From contig CAZRVN010000002.1 in assembly GCA_964603595.1 (NCBI GenBank), positions 186,001 to 250,000 of the forward strand: a DNA stretch of 64,000 bases, in the 5' to 3' direction. Made by a program: the position numbers and the translations under genes. Every line of letters begins with the position of its first letter. Within the stretch, counting starts at the first letter, position 1. The stretch comes from JAQVEM01 sp964603595. GTDB taxonomy: Bacteria; Actinomycetota; Humimicrobiia; Humimicrobiales; Humimicrobiaceae. Under the pieces are notes generated by a model. It made no database searches, had not been told where the DNA came from, and worked only from the letters and a program-made list of their open reading frames with translations. Shown piece after piece: positions 44,180 to 52,919 of this stretch.

Positions 44180-45184
44180 ATGTCTGTAATAAGGCAGGAT
44201 CTTATAACCAAAGACTGGACAATATTTGCGGGAGATAGGTCAGGTAGACCGACTGACTTTAAAAAAGTAAAGGAAAAAAAAGTTTTAAACGAGTATGAAC
44301 CATGTTGTCCTTTTTGCAGGGGTAATGACCATATGACACCAAAAGAGGTTTTTACTATTGAAGGTGACGACGGCTGGCTGGTAAGGGTGGTGCCCAATAA
44401 ATTTCCGATTCTGGAGCCAGGAGGAAAAACTGAAACGGATATTAAAAGGAGCGCAGCAGGACCATATCTTGAAATTGATGGAACAGGCAGTCATGAAGTA
44501 ATCATCGAATCGCCAAAACATAACGATAACCTGTGCCAGCTTGAGTCCGGGCAGGTTGAAAATGTGATAAGGACATACAGAGAGAGATTTATTGAATTAA
44601 GCAGTAATAAAAATAATAAGCTTATAGTAATTTTTAAAAACCATGGAAATAAAGCAGGCACTTCATTGGTGCATCCTCATTCGCAGCTTGTTGCTACTCC
44701 ATTTATTCCCAGTTTTGTCAGGAACAGGTTTTGTGAATCGGAAAGATATTTTAATGACTTCGGTAAATGCGTGTATTGCGAAATGATAGCTTACGAGAAA
44801 AAAATTAGAAAAAGAATTATATATGAAAATGAAGGTTTTATTGCTCTGGCACCTTATGCTTCTGCAGTCCCTTATAACATATGGATTTTACCAAAAAAAC
44901 ACCAGGCCTGCTTTGCTAAAATCTCAGAAAACGATATTGTAAGTCTGGCAACAAATCTGAAAACTGTTATTAAAAAACTTTACAATCTTCTGGATGACCC
45001 TGATTATAATTATATAATAGATAGCACTCCCATTGATCAGGCAGGTAGTAGGTTCTATCACTGGCATATTGAAGTAGTCCCCCAGTTGATCACCAGAGCG
45101 GGCTTTGAGATAGGGTCCGGGATTAATGTAAACACTATTTTACCTGAAAGATGCGCTGAATTGTTAAGAGCAACCGATACTTAG
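44180..45184 (+). CDS. galT: Galactose-1-phosphate uridylyltransferase
   Basis: Leloir pathway enzyme exchanging UMP between UDP-glucose and galactose-1-phosphate. 334 residues; RQDLITKDWTIFAGDRSGRP at the start, zinc ligands in CCPFCRGNDHMTP, HPHSQLV and the C-terminal FYHWHIEVVPQ (HxH). The active-site HxHxQ-like sequence is TSLVHPHSQL. Other galK/galE genes are not in the window; a role in sugar-nucleotide or ADP-glucose metabolism is also possible for such lone galT copies. The ATG has no strong ribosome site. Confidence 0.92.
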   Translation: MSVIRQDLITKDWTIFAGDRSGRPTDFKKVKEKKVLNEYEPCCPFCRGNDHMTPKEVFTIEGDDGWLVRVVPNKFPILEPGGKTETDIKRSAAGPYLEIDGTGSHEVIIESPKHNDNLCQLESGQVENVIRTYRERFIELSSNKNNKLIVIFKNHGNKAGTSLVHPHSQLVATPFIPSFVRNRFCESERYFNDFGKCVYCEMIAYEKKIRKRIIYENEGFIALAPYASAVPYNIWILPKKHQACFAKISENDIVSLATNLKTVIKKLYNLLDDPDYNYIIDSTPIDQAGSRFYHWHIEVVPQLITRAGFEIGSGINVNTILPERCAELLRATDT

Positions 45185-45382
45185 CAGGATTTTAAAGATA
45201 TAAGAAATTACCGGCAATTCGTAATTTTTTTAAAAAACAGTTTAAAGAACTGAACCTTTACCATTATTTGTAATAATAAAGTTACTTTATATTATTCCGC
45301 TTCTATACCCTTAAAAAATATCTTTATTATAAATTCTTAAGTTATTCTGTTATTGCGCCGGCAATAAAAGTTATAAATTAAC

Positions 45383-46855
45383 TTAAGATATTGACCTGAA
45401 ATGAATTCCGGCCAGAGAAAAGCCAATGGCATGAGGGAAAAGAGATGGATGCCTGAAAAGACTCCAGAGAATTAAATTCCAGAAGTAACGTCTGCCTTTT
45501 TGTCTTATGCCAAGAAGCCATATTGAGCCGATTAACGCCCTTATATGGTACATCTTTATTTTTGGCAATTTTTTTCTTATTGGCCTGTATTCTTTTAAAA
45601 AGGTTTTAATTCTCCCATAATATGCCTTTGGAGAATAGATTGTAGATGAAATCTTTTTAAAGCCATCCATAAGTACTTTTTTGTCCATTTTTGGGATAAA
45701 ATTTAAACTTGAAAATTTTGTATTATCACCTGTGCTGCTTTTAATCAATCTTTTGGTTTCTTTTAATCTCTGGTATAACTTGGTCTTGGGCAATGCGTTA
45801 AGAACGCTAACCATAGCGGTAACAATTCCACTCTTTTGTATAAAATCTATTTGACGCTGGAAAATTGACTCTTTATCATTATCAAAACCAACAATAAAAC
45901 CGGCCTGAACTTCCATACCTGAATTCTGGATGATCTTTACGGAATCTATTAAATTCCTGTTTTCATTCTGCACCTTACCACATTCATGCAGACTATCGGA
46001 ATCAGGTGTTTCAATACCTACAAAAACAGAAGTAAACCCGGCTTCTACCATTAGGTTCATAATTTCTTTATCATCGGCAAGGTTAATTGATGTCTGGGTG
46101 TTAAAGGAAAAAGGATATTTCTTGCTTTCTTGCCACTCTATAATTGCTGGCAAGAACTCCTTTTTTAGTGTGGATTTTTTCCCTATAAAATTATCATCTA
46201 CGAAAAATACGCCAGCACGCCAGCCACGATTATATAATGCTTCAAACTCACTTATTAATTGTTTCTTACTTTTTGTCCTGGGTATTCTTCCGTTAAGAAG
46301 CACTACATCACAGAATTCGCAGTTAAAAGGACATCCCCTGGAGAGCTGGATACATAATGAATTGTAGTTTTTTACATTAATCAGGCTCCAGTCGGGTATA
46401 ACAGTATTTTTAATGTCAGGGAATTTACTGCTGGAATACATTTTCTTAAGTTTGCCTTTTTTTAAATCTTCAACAAACCCGGGGAAAATCTCCTCTGCTT
46501 CACCTAAAAAGAGATGGTCAGCATCGGTAAATTCTTCCCAGCCGGTTGTAAAAAGGGGTCCCCCTACAACTATGGGCTTTTTAAGTTTCTTAACTTTATT
46601 TATAACTCTTCTTGATGATTCTTTTTGCACTATCATTGCACTTATAAAGACATAATCTGCCCATTTGATATGCTCGTCTTTCAGCATCTCAATATTCATA
46701 TCAACTAATTTCTTATCAAAATCGTCGGGAAGCATTGCTGCAATAGTAAGAAGCCCGAGAGGGGGGAATGCAGCTTTCTTTCCCAGTATTCTTAAAATTC
46801 TTTTGAAACTCCAGAAAGTTTCTTCATATTCAGGGTAAACAAGTAAAATTTTCAT
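45383..46855 (-). CDS. B12-binding radical SAM protein (DUF4070 type)
   Basis: 490 residues. N-terminal cobalamin-binding-like fold (KILLVYPEYEETFWSFKRIL ... FPPLGLLTIAAMLP), then the radical SAM domain with the 4Fe-4S motif C-x3-C-x2-C in SRGCPFNCEFCDVV and the GVFFVDDNFIGKK segment, followed by a C-terminal region YSPKAYYGRIKTFLKEY as in DUF4070. Related proteins methylate or rearrange lipids and hopanoids (HpnR-like) or make C-C bonds; target unknown. It is preceded by an unexplained minus-strand frame and a long AT-rich gap. Confidence 0.88.
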   Translation of the reverse strand: MKILLVYPEYEETFWSFKRILRILGKKAAFPPLGLLTIAAMLPDDFDKKLVDMNIEMLKDEHIKWADYVFISAMIVQKESSRRVINKVKKLKKPIVVGGPLFTTGWEEFTDADHLFLGEAEEIFPGFVEDLKKGKLKKMYSSSKFPDIKNTVIPDWSLINVKNYNSLCIQLSRGCPFNCEFCDVVLLNGRIPRTKSKKQLISEFEALYNRGWRAGVFFVDDNFIGKKSTLKKEFLPAIIEWQESKKYPFSFNTQTSINLADDKEIMNLMVEAGFTSVFVGIETPDSDSLHECGKVQNENRNLIDSVKIIQNSGMEVQAGFIVGFDNDKESIFQRQIDFIQKSGIVTAMVSVLNALPKTKLYQRLKETKRLIKSSTGDNTKFSSLNFIPKMDKKVLMDGFKKISSTIYSPKAYYGRIKTFLKEYRPIRKKLPKIKMYHIRALIGSIWLLGIRQKGRRYFWNLILWSLFRHPSLFPHAIGFSLAGIHFRSIS

Positions 46856-47180
46856 TATAAATCTTCTCTTTCCTCTTTTTTAATCTTATTATAATTCTAC
46901 ATAAAAATAACTGCTATCCAAGCAGGTTAAATTTACAGTGTAAATAAAACCTATATCCGGTGCTATTATTTCAAAACTATCATCATTGCTATTATACCAT
47001 TTATATAATAAACGGTTTTTTGGTATATAAGTTACAAAATATTTTCATGAAAAATCTTAGTTTAGTTCTATAAAAAATAAAAAATTAAGAAAGTTATTGA
47101 CATAATGTATATAATAGTATACATTATGTTTATATTTATATACATTGACTGATATTATAAATTTATACGGGTATTAATAT
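46856..47180. other. Intergenic region between radical SAM and XRE genes
   Basis: 325 bases. The left part has a 52-codon start-less minus-strand frame (46889-47044). The right part is the promoter/operator of the XRE gene (47097-47129). Nothing else is recognised. Confidence 0.5.
47097..47129 (+). promoter_or_regulatory. Operator-like 12-bp inverted repeat over a promoter of the XRE gene
   Basis: ACATAATGTATA (47100-47111) and TATACATTATGT (47118-47129) are perfectly complementary, 6-base centre TAATAG. TTGACA (47097-47102) overlaps the left arm, and a -10-like TACATT (47120-47125, spacer 17) lies in the right arm. A dimeric repressor bound here would block transcription; the XRE gene 50 bases downstream is the likely source. 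Confidence 0.75.
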
Positions 47181-47405
47181 ATGTTGAAAGGAAAAAAAAT
47201 AAAACTTAAGAATGATTTGAGGAAATGCCGTTTTGAGCATAACGAAATTACACAGCAGGAACTGGCAAATGCTATAGGTGTAACCCGGCTTACGATACAT
47301 TCTATAGAAAAGGGTAAATTTAACCCGTCTGTCCTGCTTGCCTTAAAAATAGCTAAATTTTTTAAGAAACCTGTTGATAAGATTTTTTATCTTGATAAGG
47401 ATTAA
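47181..47405 (+). CDS. XRE-family HTH regulator (YozG-like)
   Basis: A 74-residue transcription regulator that is almost only helix-turn-helix: TQQELANAIGVTRLTIHSIEKGKFNPSVLLALKIAKFF with KPVDKIF at the end. Such minimal XRE proteins are usually autorepressors paired with a membrane protein. The 12-bp palindrome upstream fits a dimer site. The next gene, 30 bases later, is a multi-pass membrane protein. Confidence 0.9.
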   Translation: MLKGKKIKLKNDLRKCRFEHNEITQQELANAIGVTRLTIHSIEKGKFNPSVLLALKIAKFFKKPVDKIFYLDKD

Positions 47406-47435
47406 AACAGGTAATTAATAAAGGAGAATAAAAAA

Positions 47436-48350
47436 ATGAAAAGAATATTAAAAATAAGCAATAATATCACTTTAATTTTATGTTTAATTGCAATTGCAGG
47501 TTTTATATTTGTGAATGTTTTCTTTATAATACTCAGGGCAGAGATAATTGATATGGGGGATGTTGGAAGCTTTCTCAATAATTTTTCAATTCCTGCTGCA
47601 ATTGCATATATCGTATTTGCTTTTTTCCATCTATTGGCTATGTTCACTTTAATTTTGCAGCTGAATTTTTTTAAAAGGGATAATTTCCTCCGTTCTTTTT
47701 TATTTTTTACCGGTATTATTTCTTTTCTTATGTTGTTTGGAGACTTTGCGCTTGTAAGCGATATTTCAAAAGAATATGTTTTTGGGCTTCCTGATGAATT
47801 TATTATCCTTTTTATAAGTCAGGCGCTGCATTTTATTTTTTATATTCTTATGGTTGCTCTTCTTATACTGACCGGGAGGTCAACATACGTAAAAGGCAGA
47901 GAAAAAGTTTTAAAAGATGATTCAATATTTATCAATGCTCAGTATGTTGGGGTTTTAAGCGGAATTTCAGGTCTGGTACTTATTATAATTTTTTCTTTAT
48001 TGTATTCAAATGTATATCCAATACCCCCATGGGCTGTAGATGCCGGGATTATTTCAATAAGCTTAGTAGCAGTTATTCCATATGTTCTAATAGTTTTGTA
48101 CTGGCTAATAATCAAAGTCAGGGAAAGAACAGGTGGGTGGTATGATGAGAAGCAGTACCAGGATATAACCAGGGCAAGTCTGTTTACCATTATAGCGTCT
48201 ATAGTTATAGCAGCCGGAATCTTCATTACCCAATTTTTTGTGGAGGCGTTTAATTTCTTTAATGAAATATGGTTTCCTTTCTATGTATTCCTGGCTCTGA
48301 TGTTATTTTCATCCTGCACCCTGTATTTTAATAAAAGAGTTTCAGATTGA
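47436..48350 (+). CDS. Multi-pass membrane protein, partner of XRE regulator
   Basis: 304 residues with about eight hydrophobic segments (residues 12-33, 49-70, 83-103, 113-140 etc.) and no enzyme motif. AAAGGAG is 8 bases before the ATG. The gene order XRE then membrane protein recalls the YozG-DUF2975 pairs of Gram-positive bacteria, but I cannot match the sequence to DUF2975 itself. Likely sensing or stress-related, or a transport accessory. Confidence 0.75.
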   Translation: MKRILKISNNITLILCLIAIAGFIFVNVFFIILRAEIIDMGDVGSFLNNFSIPAAIAYIVFAFFHLLAMFTLILQLNFFKRDNFLRSFLFFTGIISFLMLFGDFALVSDISKEYVFGLPDEFIILFISQALHFIFYILMVALLILTGRSTYVKGREKVLKDDSIFINAQYVGVLSGISGLVLIIIFSLLYSNVYPIPPWAVDAGIISISLVAVIPYVLIVLYWLIIKVRERTGGWYDEKQYQDITRASLFTIIASIVIAAGIFITQFFVEAFNFFNEIWFPFYVFLALMLFSSCTLYFNKRVSD

Positions 48351-48371
48351 TTTATAAGAGGGTGTTTATAA

Positions 48372-48692
48372 ATGGATAAAGCAAAGAAAAATAAAAATAT
48401 AGGACTAGCCGTTTTGATAACCGGTTACTTAACTTTTATATCCTGGTTACTGGCAATTTTTACAGGTGTTAATATAGGCATAGGTTGGGAAAGCTATACG
48501 GTACTAGCATTTTTTATACTATTGATGGCTTCTTCAGGTATATTGCTTATATTAAGCGTAATTCTCAATATTTTAGAATCAAGGGAAAGTAACTATATGT
48601 CAAAAGGACTCATGCTCACCATATTCGGTTTTCCTCCCATAGCTTTCTGTTATGTAGCAATTTTAATAAAAGCGCTAACCGAGGGGCACTAA
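48372..48692 (+). CDS. Small membrane protein, 106 residues
   Basis: Three predicted helices (about 12-33, 42-65, 80-102) with a short basic start KAKKNKNIGLAVLI. It follows the previous membrane protein by 22 bases in one operon. No family recognised. AGAGGG upstream is the likely ribosome site. Confidence 0.7.
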   Translation: MDKAKKNKNIGLAVLITGYLTFISWLLAIFTGVNIGIGWESYTVLAFFILLMASSGILLILSVILNILESRESNYMSKGLMLTIFGFPPIAFCYVAILIKALTEGH

Positions 48693-48871
48693 ATAAAATT
48701 GTAATTAGAAAGATTATATTTAAAGAAACTCTCTTACATATATGAACTATCTATAATATATCCAGAAATAAACGTTGCACCTAATAAATAATTTGTTATT
48801 TATAAAGACAAAACTAAAATATTTATATAGTATATAGAGGTAATCACTTTAAATCTTGCGGAGGATAAGAG

Positions 48872-49951
48872 ATGACTAAACTAAATCATTATGATATTGC
48901 GGTTCTACCTGGAGATGGTACCGGTCCTGAAGTTATAGAGGAAGGTAAAAAAGTTCTTAGAGCTGTAGGGGAAAAACATAATATAAATTTTGAATTTACA
49001 GGGTTTGATTTTGGAGGAAACAGGTATTTAAGAACAGGAGAAATACTTCCTGATTCTGCAATTAGCGAGCTAAAAAAATTTAAGGCAATATATCTTGGAG
49101 CTATAGGGCATCCGGATGTTAAGCCGGGAATTTTAGAGCTGGGAATTTTATTGAAATTGAGGTTTGCCCTTGACCAGTATATAAATTTAAGACCGGTAAA
49201 GCTTTACCCCGGTGTTGACTGTCCACTTAAGGATAAAAAGCCGGAAGATATAGATTTTATAGTGGTAAGAGAAAATACAGGTGGGCTATACACGGATAAC
49301 GGCGGTATAACTAGAAAAGACACTCCTTATGAAATTGCAACCCAGCTGATGGTTTACGATAGACATATGGTTGACCGTTGCTTAAAGTATGCTTTTAATC
49401 TTGCGAGAGCAAGGAAAGAAGAAGGGAAAGCCGGCAAGATTACCCTGGTAAATAAAACAAATGTACTGACATATGTAGGTGACCTGTGGTACAGAGCATT
49501 TATGGAAATGGCCGGGGATTTTGTCGGGATTAAAACCGATTATAATCATATAGATGCTGCCTGTATGTGGACTGTAAAGAATCCGGAATGGTATGATGTC
49601 ATTGTTGTGCCCAATATGTTTGGAGATATAATTACCGACCTGGGAGCAATGATTCAGGGAGGAATGGGAATTGCAGCAGGCGGGAATATAAATCCGGAGG
49701 GAACATCTATGTTCGAACCCATAGGCGGGTCTGCTCCAAAATATACAGGTAAGAATGTAATTAATCCTCTTGCAGCAATAGAAGCAGGAAGGATGATGCT
49801 TGATTATCTGGGAGAAAAGGAAGCAGCAAGATCTATGGAGAAAGCTGTGGCAAACGCCTGTATGAAAATAAAAAGCTTGAGTGCCGGGAAAATGGGTTAC
49901 AGCACAAGTGAAGTAGGGGATATGGTAGCCGGGTATATTGGTGATAGTTAA
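48872..49951 (+). CDS. Isopropylmalate/isocitrate dehydrogenase family enzyme
   Basis: NAD(P)- and Mg-dependent decarboxylating dehydrogenase of 359 residues. LPGDGTGPEVIEEG starts the fold; LDQYINLRPVKLYPG, VVRENTGGLY, LVNKTNVLTYVGDLWYRAF, VPNMFGDIITDLGAMIQGGMGIAAGGNINPEG and FEPIGGSAPKYTGKNVINP follow. The substrate loop sequence resembles both 3-isopropylmalate and tartrate/homoisocitrate dehydrogenases and no leuA or leuCD lies nearby, so the substrate is open. GGAGG precedes the ATG. Confidence 0.88.
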   Translation: MTKLNHYDIAVLPGDGTGPEVIEEGKKVLRAVGEKHNINFEFTGFDFGGNRYLRTGEILPDSAISELKKFKAIYLGAIGHPDVKPGILELGILLKLRFALDQYINLRPVKLYPGVDCPLKDKKPEDIDFIVVRENTGGLYTDNGGITRKDTPYEIATQLMVYDRHMVDRCLKYAFNLARARKEEGKAGKITLVNKTNVLTYVGDLWYRAFMEMAGDFVGIKTDYNHIDAACMWTVKNPEWYDVIVVPNMFGDIITDLGAMIQGGMGIAAGGNINPEGTSMFEPIGGSAPKYTGKNVINPLAAIEAGRMMLDYLGEKEAARSMEKAVANACMKIKSLSAGKMGYSTSEVGDMVAGYIGDS

Positions 49952-50003
49952 AGTAATTTAAGGATTTATATAGTAAAAGGTTTGAGGTAGGATTTTTTAA
50001 TAT

Positions 50004-51215
50004 TTAGTGATATATTTTTTGACTTTTATCATCGCTTATAAGATCCAGGTAATCTTTTTTGGTTACATCATATCTTCTGTCTTTCCAGGGTACTCCTTCA
50101 CCGGATTTCGCCTGATAAACAGAATTAATGCAGATAAGTATTATATATATCATTGAGAGAGGATGAAGGAAAGTATCGGAGACCCTGCCCCTGAGCCGTA
50201 TTGCCATTATAATTCTCATTATAAGAATAAAAAAAATCTGGATGATGATCAGGTTGGTAGTAGCATAAGACCAATTAAAAATAAATATCCCCAGGGGTAA
50301 GAAAATAAAGGGGAGTAAAAATAGTGCCGAGATTATTAAAATTACCACTGTAATGGTAAGTACATGGTAATCAAAGGCTGCAAACATAAATTTTGAAAAT
50401 CCTCTTATCAACTGGCTGAATTTTCTGTACATCCTGCAGTGTATGCTTCTACTTGCATCAAATATCATAATTTTATAACCGCATCTTTTTACCTGTTTTG
50501 AGATATGTATATCTTCCAGAATTTTATTCTTTATTGATTTATGCCCTCCGATTTTTTCATAAACTTCGCTTTTAAATAACAGGCACTGGCCGTTGGCAGT
50601 ACTGAACAGGGGGTGTTTGGATTTCTTCACCAGCACCAGGGGAAGCAGAACCATAATTCCAAAATGAACCCAGGTTATTACCATTCTTTCATGGAGGGTG
50701 GTCATTATCTGTCTGGGGATCGCTGACAATGCATCCAGTTTATTCCTTATAAGTGTGCCAACTAAATTTGAGATTGAATTTTTAAAATGGATAGTATCCG
50801 CATCAGTAAAAACAAGATACTTTCCTTTTGCATGTTTTGATAACTGCCAGCAAGCGTAACTTTTACCGAGCCAGCCGTCTTTTAATGGCTTACCGGTAAA
50901 GAGTTTTACCCTGCTGTCTTTTTTTTCAAGATTTTTGACAATTAACGGGGTATTATCAACTGAATTGTCATCCAGTACCAGTATTTCTATGTTGCTGTAA
51001 TCCTGCTTTAATAAAGATTTAATGCACCTTTTTATATTAAACTCTTCGTTTCTGGCAGGGATAAGTATTGATACAAGAGGAGGTGATTTCTTTATATGTT
51101 CGGGAAGTGTGTAATTTGATATTTTTCTGAATAGGAGATTATTAATTATGAAATTTAATAAAAAAATCGCAAGAATTGCAGCGACAATATACTGATATAG
51201 TAAGAATGGATACAT
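50004..51215 (-). CDS. Family 2 glycosyltransferase, membrane-bound
   Basis: 403 residues. One N-terminal helix, then PPLVSILIPARNEEFNIKRCIKSLLKQDYSNIEILVLDDNS, the GT-A fold opening, FTDADTIHF as DxD metal site and IHISKQVKRCGYKIMIFD, then RGFSKFM and three C-terminal helices. This plan matches CrtQ/hydroxychlorobactene-type and cell-surface lipid glycosyltransferases. Substrate unknown. It is followed on its strand by no related gene; a GH1 gene lies on its upstream side in the same direction. Confidence 0.9.
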   Translation of the reverse strand: MYPFLLYQYIVAAILAIFLLNFIINNLLFRKISNYTLPEHIKKSPPLVSILIPARNEEFNIKRCIKSLLKQDYSNIEILVLDDNSVDNTPLIVKNLEKKDSRVKLFTGKPLKDGWLGKSYACWQLSKHAKGKYLVFTDADTIHFKNSISNLVGTLIRNKLDALSAIPRQIMTTLHERMVITWVHFGIMVLLPLVLVKKSKHPLFSTANGQCLLFKSEVYEKIGGHKSIKNKILEDIHISKQVKRCGYKIMIFDASRSIHCRMYRKFSQLIRGFSKFMFAAFDYHVLTITVVILIISALFLLPFIFLPLGIFIFNWSYATTNLIIIQIFFILIMRIIMAIRLRGRVSDTFLHPLSMIYIILICINSVYQAKSGEGVPWKDRRYDVTKKDYLDLISDDKSQKIYH

Positions 51216-51377
51216 CGTAAAATAATAAATAAAATTATAAAAAAACTTTTATACAATCTTAAGTTATGTATAAAGAAAATACAAGTTTTAAATTAAAATA
51301 TTTTTTACCGGTTAATTTTTCTTAATTCATATGCCAGGCAAGATTTTCTATGTAGCTAATTATATACTTACTGTATG

Positions 51378-52601
51378 TTATATATGATTGTATTTTAATA
51401 ATTTATTTGAATTTGAAATCTTGTGATAATATTCACCTGATTTTTTAATCTCTCTTTTCAGATCAGGAGAATTGTAATTTACAGAGACCAGGCCAAATCT
51501 CCTGGATGGCCCATTAGCAAGCTCATAGTTATCAAAAGTGGACCAGTGAAAGTAACCCTTAACATCTATTCCTTCATCAATGGCTTTTTTTATGTAACTT
51601 AAATGATTATAAAGATTCCTGGTCCTGAATTCATCATTATCCGTTGAGGTACCATTTTCGGTGATGATTATTGGCAGGGAATATTTTTTATAGAATTTTT
51701 TTATTAAATGGTATATACCTTCGGGATAAATTTCCCACATATCATCATATTCCAGGCCAAGCCGGTCAAGGACTTCTCTGCCTCTCTTTTCATAGGCAAT
51801 AATAAGGTATTTTGAAATTAATATTCTTCCGTAATAGCTGAATCCGATGTAATCTACTTTCCTGTCTGCTGTAAAAAGCTCATGGACATTCTCAAACATG
51901 TAATGCTCAAGAAACCATCTTAAAAACTTTTGCCGGAGAGAACATTTACTAATAGTCTGGGTGAACATGCAGGCATGTGATATTCCTACTTTTATATGTG
52001 GATAATTCTCCTTAATATAATCGTAAACTTCCCTGTGCGCCTTGCTCATATTATTAAGGACTTTGTTTCTCTGCCGGGGACTGAATTTTTTCGGAGGGAA
52101 TTCTCTTAGGATATATGCCATGATAGCGTAGGCGCCGGGCTCGTTAAATGTATTTATGTAATCTATATAGCCGGAAAAATTTTCCAGTACTTTTTTTACA
52201 TAATCAAAATAAATTTTAACTGAATCACTTGATGTCCAGCCCCCTTTACCAGCAAACCATAAAGGATTTGAGAAGTGATTTAGTACCAGCATTGTTTTCA
52301 TATTATTCTTTTTAAGGGTTTTAAAGATTTCCATGTAATGGGTTACTACTTTATTATCAAATGGACCATATGCAATTTTTTGTAGTTTTGACCAGTCCAT
52401 ACTAAAACGGTAAGCATTGCCCAGATATAATATATAATTTAAGTCTTCTCTGTATTTCCTGTAGTGGTCAACGGCAATATCAAGTTTTGTTCCGTCAGCT
52501 CCTGTAAAACCTTTCCATTCTGTCTCACCTGCGCCTTCTATCTGAAAAGCCGAAGTTGCAGTTCCAAAAATAAAATTTTCAGGAAAATTTAAAGAATCCA
52601 T
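51378..52601 (-). CDS. GH1 family beta-glucosidase
   Basis: Retaining beta-glycosidase, (beta/alpha)8 barrel, 407 residues, no signal peptide. FPENFIFGTATSAFQIEG opens the fold; acid/base Glu in NTFNEPGAYA and nucleophile Glu in IIITENGTST; YFHWSTFDNYELANGP RRFGLVSVNY is the C-terminal signature. Slightly shorter than typical 440-470. It could hydrolyse cellobiose or oligosaccharides released by the TIM-barrel enzymes at 8-17 kb, though that link is inference. Confidence 0.95.
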   Translation of the reverse strand: MDSLNFPENFIFGTATSAFQIEGAGETEWKGFTGADGTKLDIAVDHYRKYREDLNYILYLGNAYRFSMDWSKLQKIAYGPFDNKVVTHYMEIFKTLKKNNMKTMLVLNHFSNPLWFAGKGGWTSSDSVKIYFDYVKKVLENFSGYIDYINTFNEPGAYAIMAYILREFPPKKFSPRQRNKVLNNMSKAHREVYDYIKENYPHIKVGISHACMFTQTISKCSLRQKFLRWFLEHYMFENVHELFTADRKVDYIGFSYYGRILISKYLIIAYEKRGREVLDRLGLEYDDMWEIYPEGIYHLIKKFYKKYSLPIIITENGTSTDNDEFRTRNLYNHLSYIKKAIDEGIDVKGYFHWSTFDNYELANGPSRRFGLVSVNYNSPDLKREIKKSGEYYHKISNSNKLLKYNHI

Positions 52602-52919
52602 CTTAAAAAAAATTTATTACTTTTATTTCTTTTTATTATTAGCAAGTGCGTTTAACCGGATTTAAGTATTTCATTTATAAAAATAGCATCAGATATATTT
52701 TATAGTCAAAAGAAAGAAAAATCATCATATTATTTAAATATTTATACAGATATTTAATAAGGTAATTAGATTTCATGTGTTATTTAACATAATAGTGATT
52801 ATCTAACCGGCAAGTTTTTATCTTCTTTTTCACTTATATCTAAAAACTTTTCTTGTTTTGATAATAATGTATAATATGTTTTAAGACTTTCTTTATAAAT
52901 CAAAAAAAGTGGGGCCTAT
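52602..52919. other. Intergenic region before the Ig-like surface protein
   Basis: 318 AT-rich bases between the divergent GH1 and Ig-like genes. A TATAAT near 52871 could be the -10 for the latter, with no convincing -35. Nothing else is recognised. Confidence 0.45.
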
